Shown in pieces: positions 63,827 through 64,000 of a DNA stretch of 64,000 nt. A program made the position numbers and the translations under genes. The notes beneath the pieces are model-generated. The model was given only the letters and a program-made list of their open reading frames with translations, did no database searches and was not told where the DNA came from. Source of the DNA: Plastoroseomonas hellenica. Its GTDB lineage: Bacteria > Pseudomonadota > Alphaproteobacteria > Acetobacterales > Acetobacteraceae. How positions within the stretch are numbered: the first letter of the stretch is position 1; every line of letters begins with the position of its first letter. The stretch spans positions 1 to 64,000 of the forward strand of contig NZ_JAAGBB010000001.1 of assembly GCF_018129085.1 (NCBI RefSeq). Reading direction: 5' to 3'.

Positions 63827-64000
63827 ATGAAGGTCAAGGCGTTCGAGACGCTGCAATGCGATGCCGGCTGGCGCATCTTCTCCTTCCTGAAGATCGAGAC
63901 CGATGTCGGCATCACCGGCTGGTCCGAATTCAACGAAAGCTTCGGCAGCCCCGGCCTGCGCGGCGCCATCGAGACCTTGATGCAGCCGGTCATCGGCATG
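63827..64000 (+). CDS. mandelate racemase/enolase-superfamily protein (truncated by window end)
   Basis: Only the first 58 codons are visible. MKVKAFETLQCDAGWRIFSF, then LKIETDVGITGWSEFNESFG, is the N-terminal capping domain of the mandelate racemase/muconate lactonizing family. GGAGGAAGCG precedes the ATG. Its partner receptor is divergent across 204 bp with palindromic sites. The catalytic barrel is beyond the window, so the subgroup cannot be named. Confidence 0.85.
   Translation, partial: MKVKAFETLQCDAGWRIFSFLKIETDVGITGWSEFNESFGSPGLRGAIETLMQPVIGM

Overview
The window is very GC-rich DNA with alphaproteobacterial gene content. The crowd of orphan solute-binding proteins (Bug/TctC type and ABC families), the trifunctional-type PutA, the RND pump and the exopolysaccharide genes fit an Acetobacteraceae such as a Roseomonas relative. 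That placement is inferred from gene content; there is no rRNA or tRNA in the window to fix it.

Layout. (1) 1-8.9 kb: the end-truncated FecR/DUF6600-like protein, three ABC family-5 substrate-binding proteins and one Bug protein without any membrane or ATPase partners, a 164-bp element with 17-bp terminal inverted repeats, and a NIPSNAP protein. (2) 9.0-17.7 kb: amino-acid catabolism. An amino-acid binding protein and a DAO-type oxidoreductase are divergent from a 1294-aa PutA, with candidate PutA operator sites between them; a second DAO oxidoreductase and an aldo/keto reductase follow, then a frameshifted remnant of a luciferase-type monooxygenase. (3) 18.1-24.7 kb: a complete RND efflux operon (adaptor, pump, outer-membrane factor, TetR regulator) behind a palindrome-rich promoter. 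(4) 24.9-54.3 kb: an exopolysaccharide locus (beta-barrel protein, ExoY-type phosphoglycosyl transferase, flippase, Wzy-like polymerase, Wzc-like kinase, Wza-like exporter, four glycosyltransferases, a beta-helix protein). It encloses a non-ribosomal peptide/polyketide assembly line (A-PCP; KS-AT-ACP-aminotransferase-C-A-PCP; C-PCP-TE), a hydrolase, a 4'-phosphopantetheinyl transferase and a chorismate mutase. (5) 54.4-59.2 kb: an ABC transporter with two tandem paralogous binding proteins and a RutA-like flavin monooxygenase. (6) 59.3-64 kb: a LacI regulator divergent from an enolase-superfamily dehydratase/racemase plus Bug protein, then a second Bug/enolase-superfamily pair cut by the window end.

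The most interesting unit is the assembly line inside the polysaccharide locus. The phosphoglycosyl transferase stop lies 3 nt before the first NRPS gene, the next three genes overlap in series, and the flippase follows on the same strand, so glycan initiation and peptide synthesis look co-transcribed. The domains predict an amino-acyl starter, one malonyl extension, transamination of the beta-ketone to a beta-amine, condensation with a small amino acid (glycine-like pocket), and release by a thioesterase whose nucleophile is Cys instead of Ser. I infer a peptide/beta-amino-acid modified glycan or glycolipid, or alternatively an independent metabolite co-regulated with the polysaccharide.

Non-coding structure includes two full copies and one partial copy of a 104-bp dispersed repeat (43.7, 53.7 and 15.4 kb), several perfect inverted repeats placed as terminators or operators, and an unusually AT-rich 0.6-kb leader before the glycan/NRPS operon.
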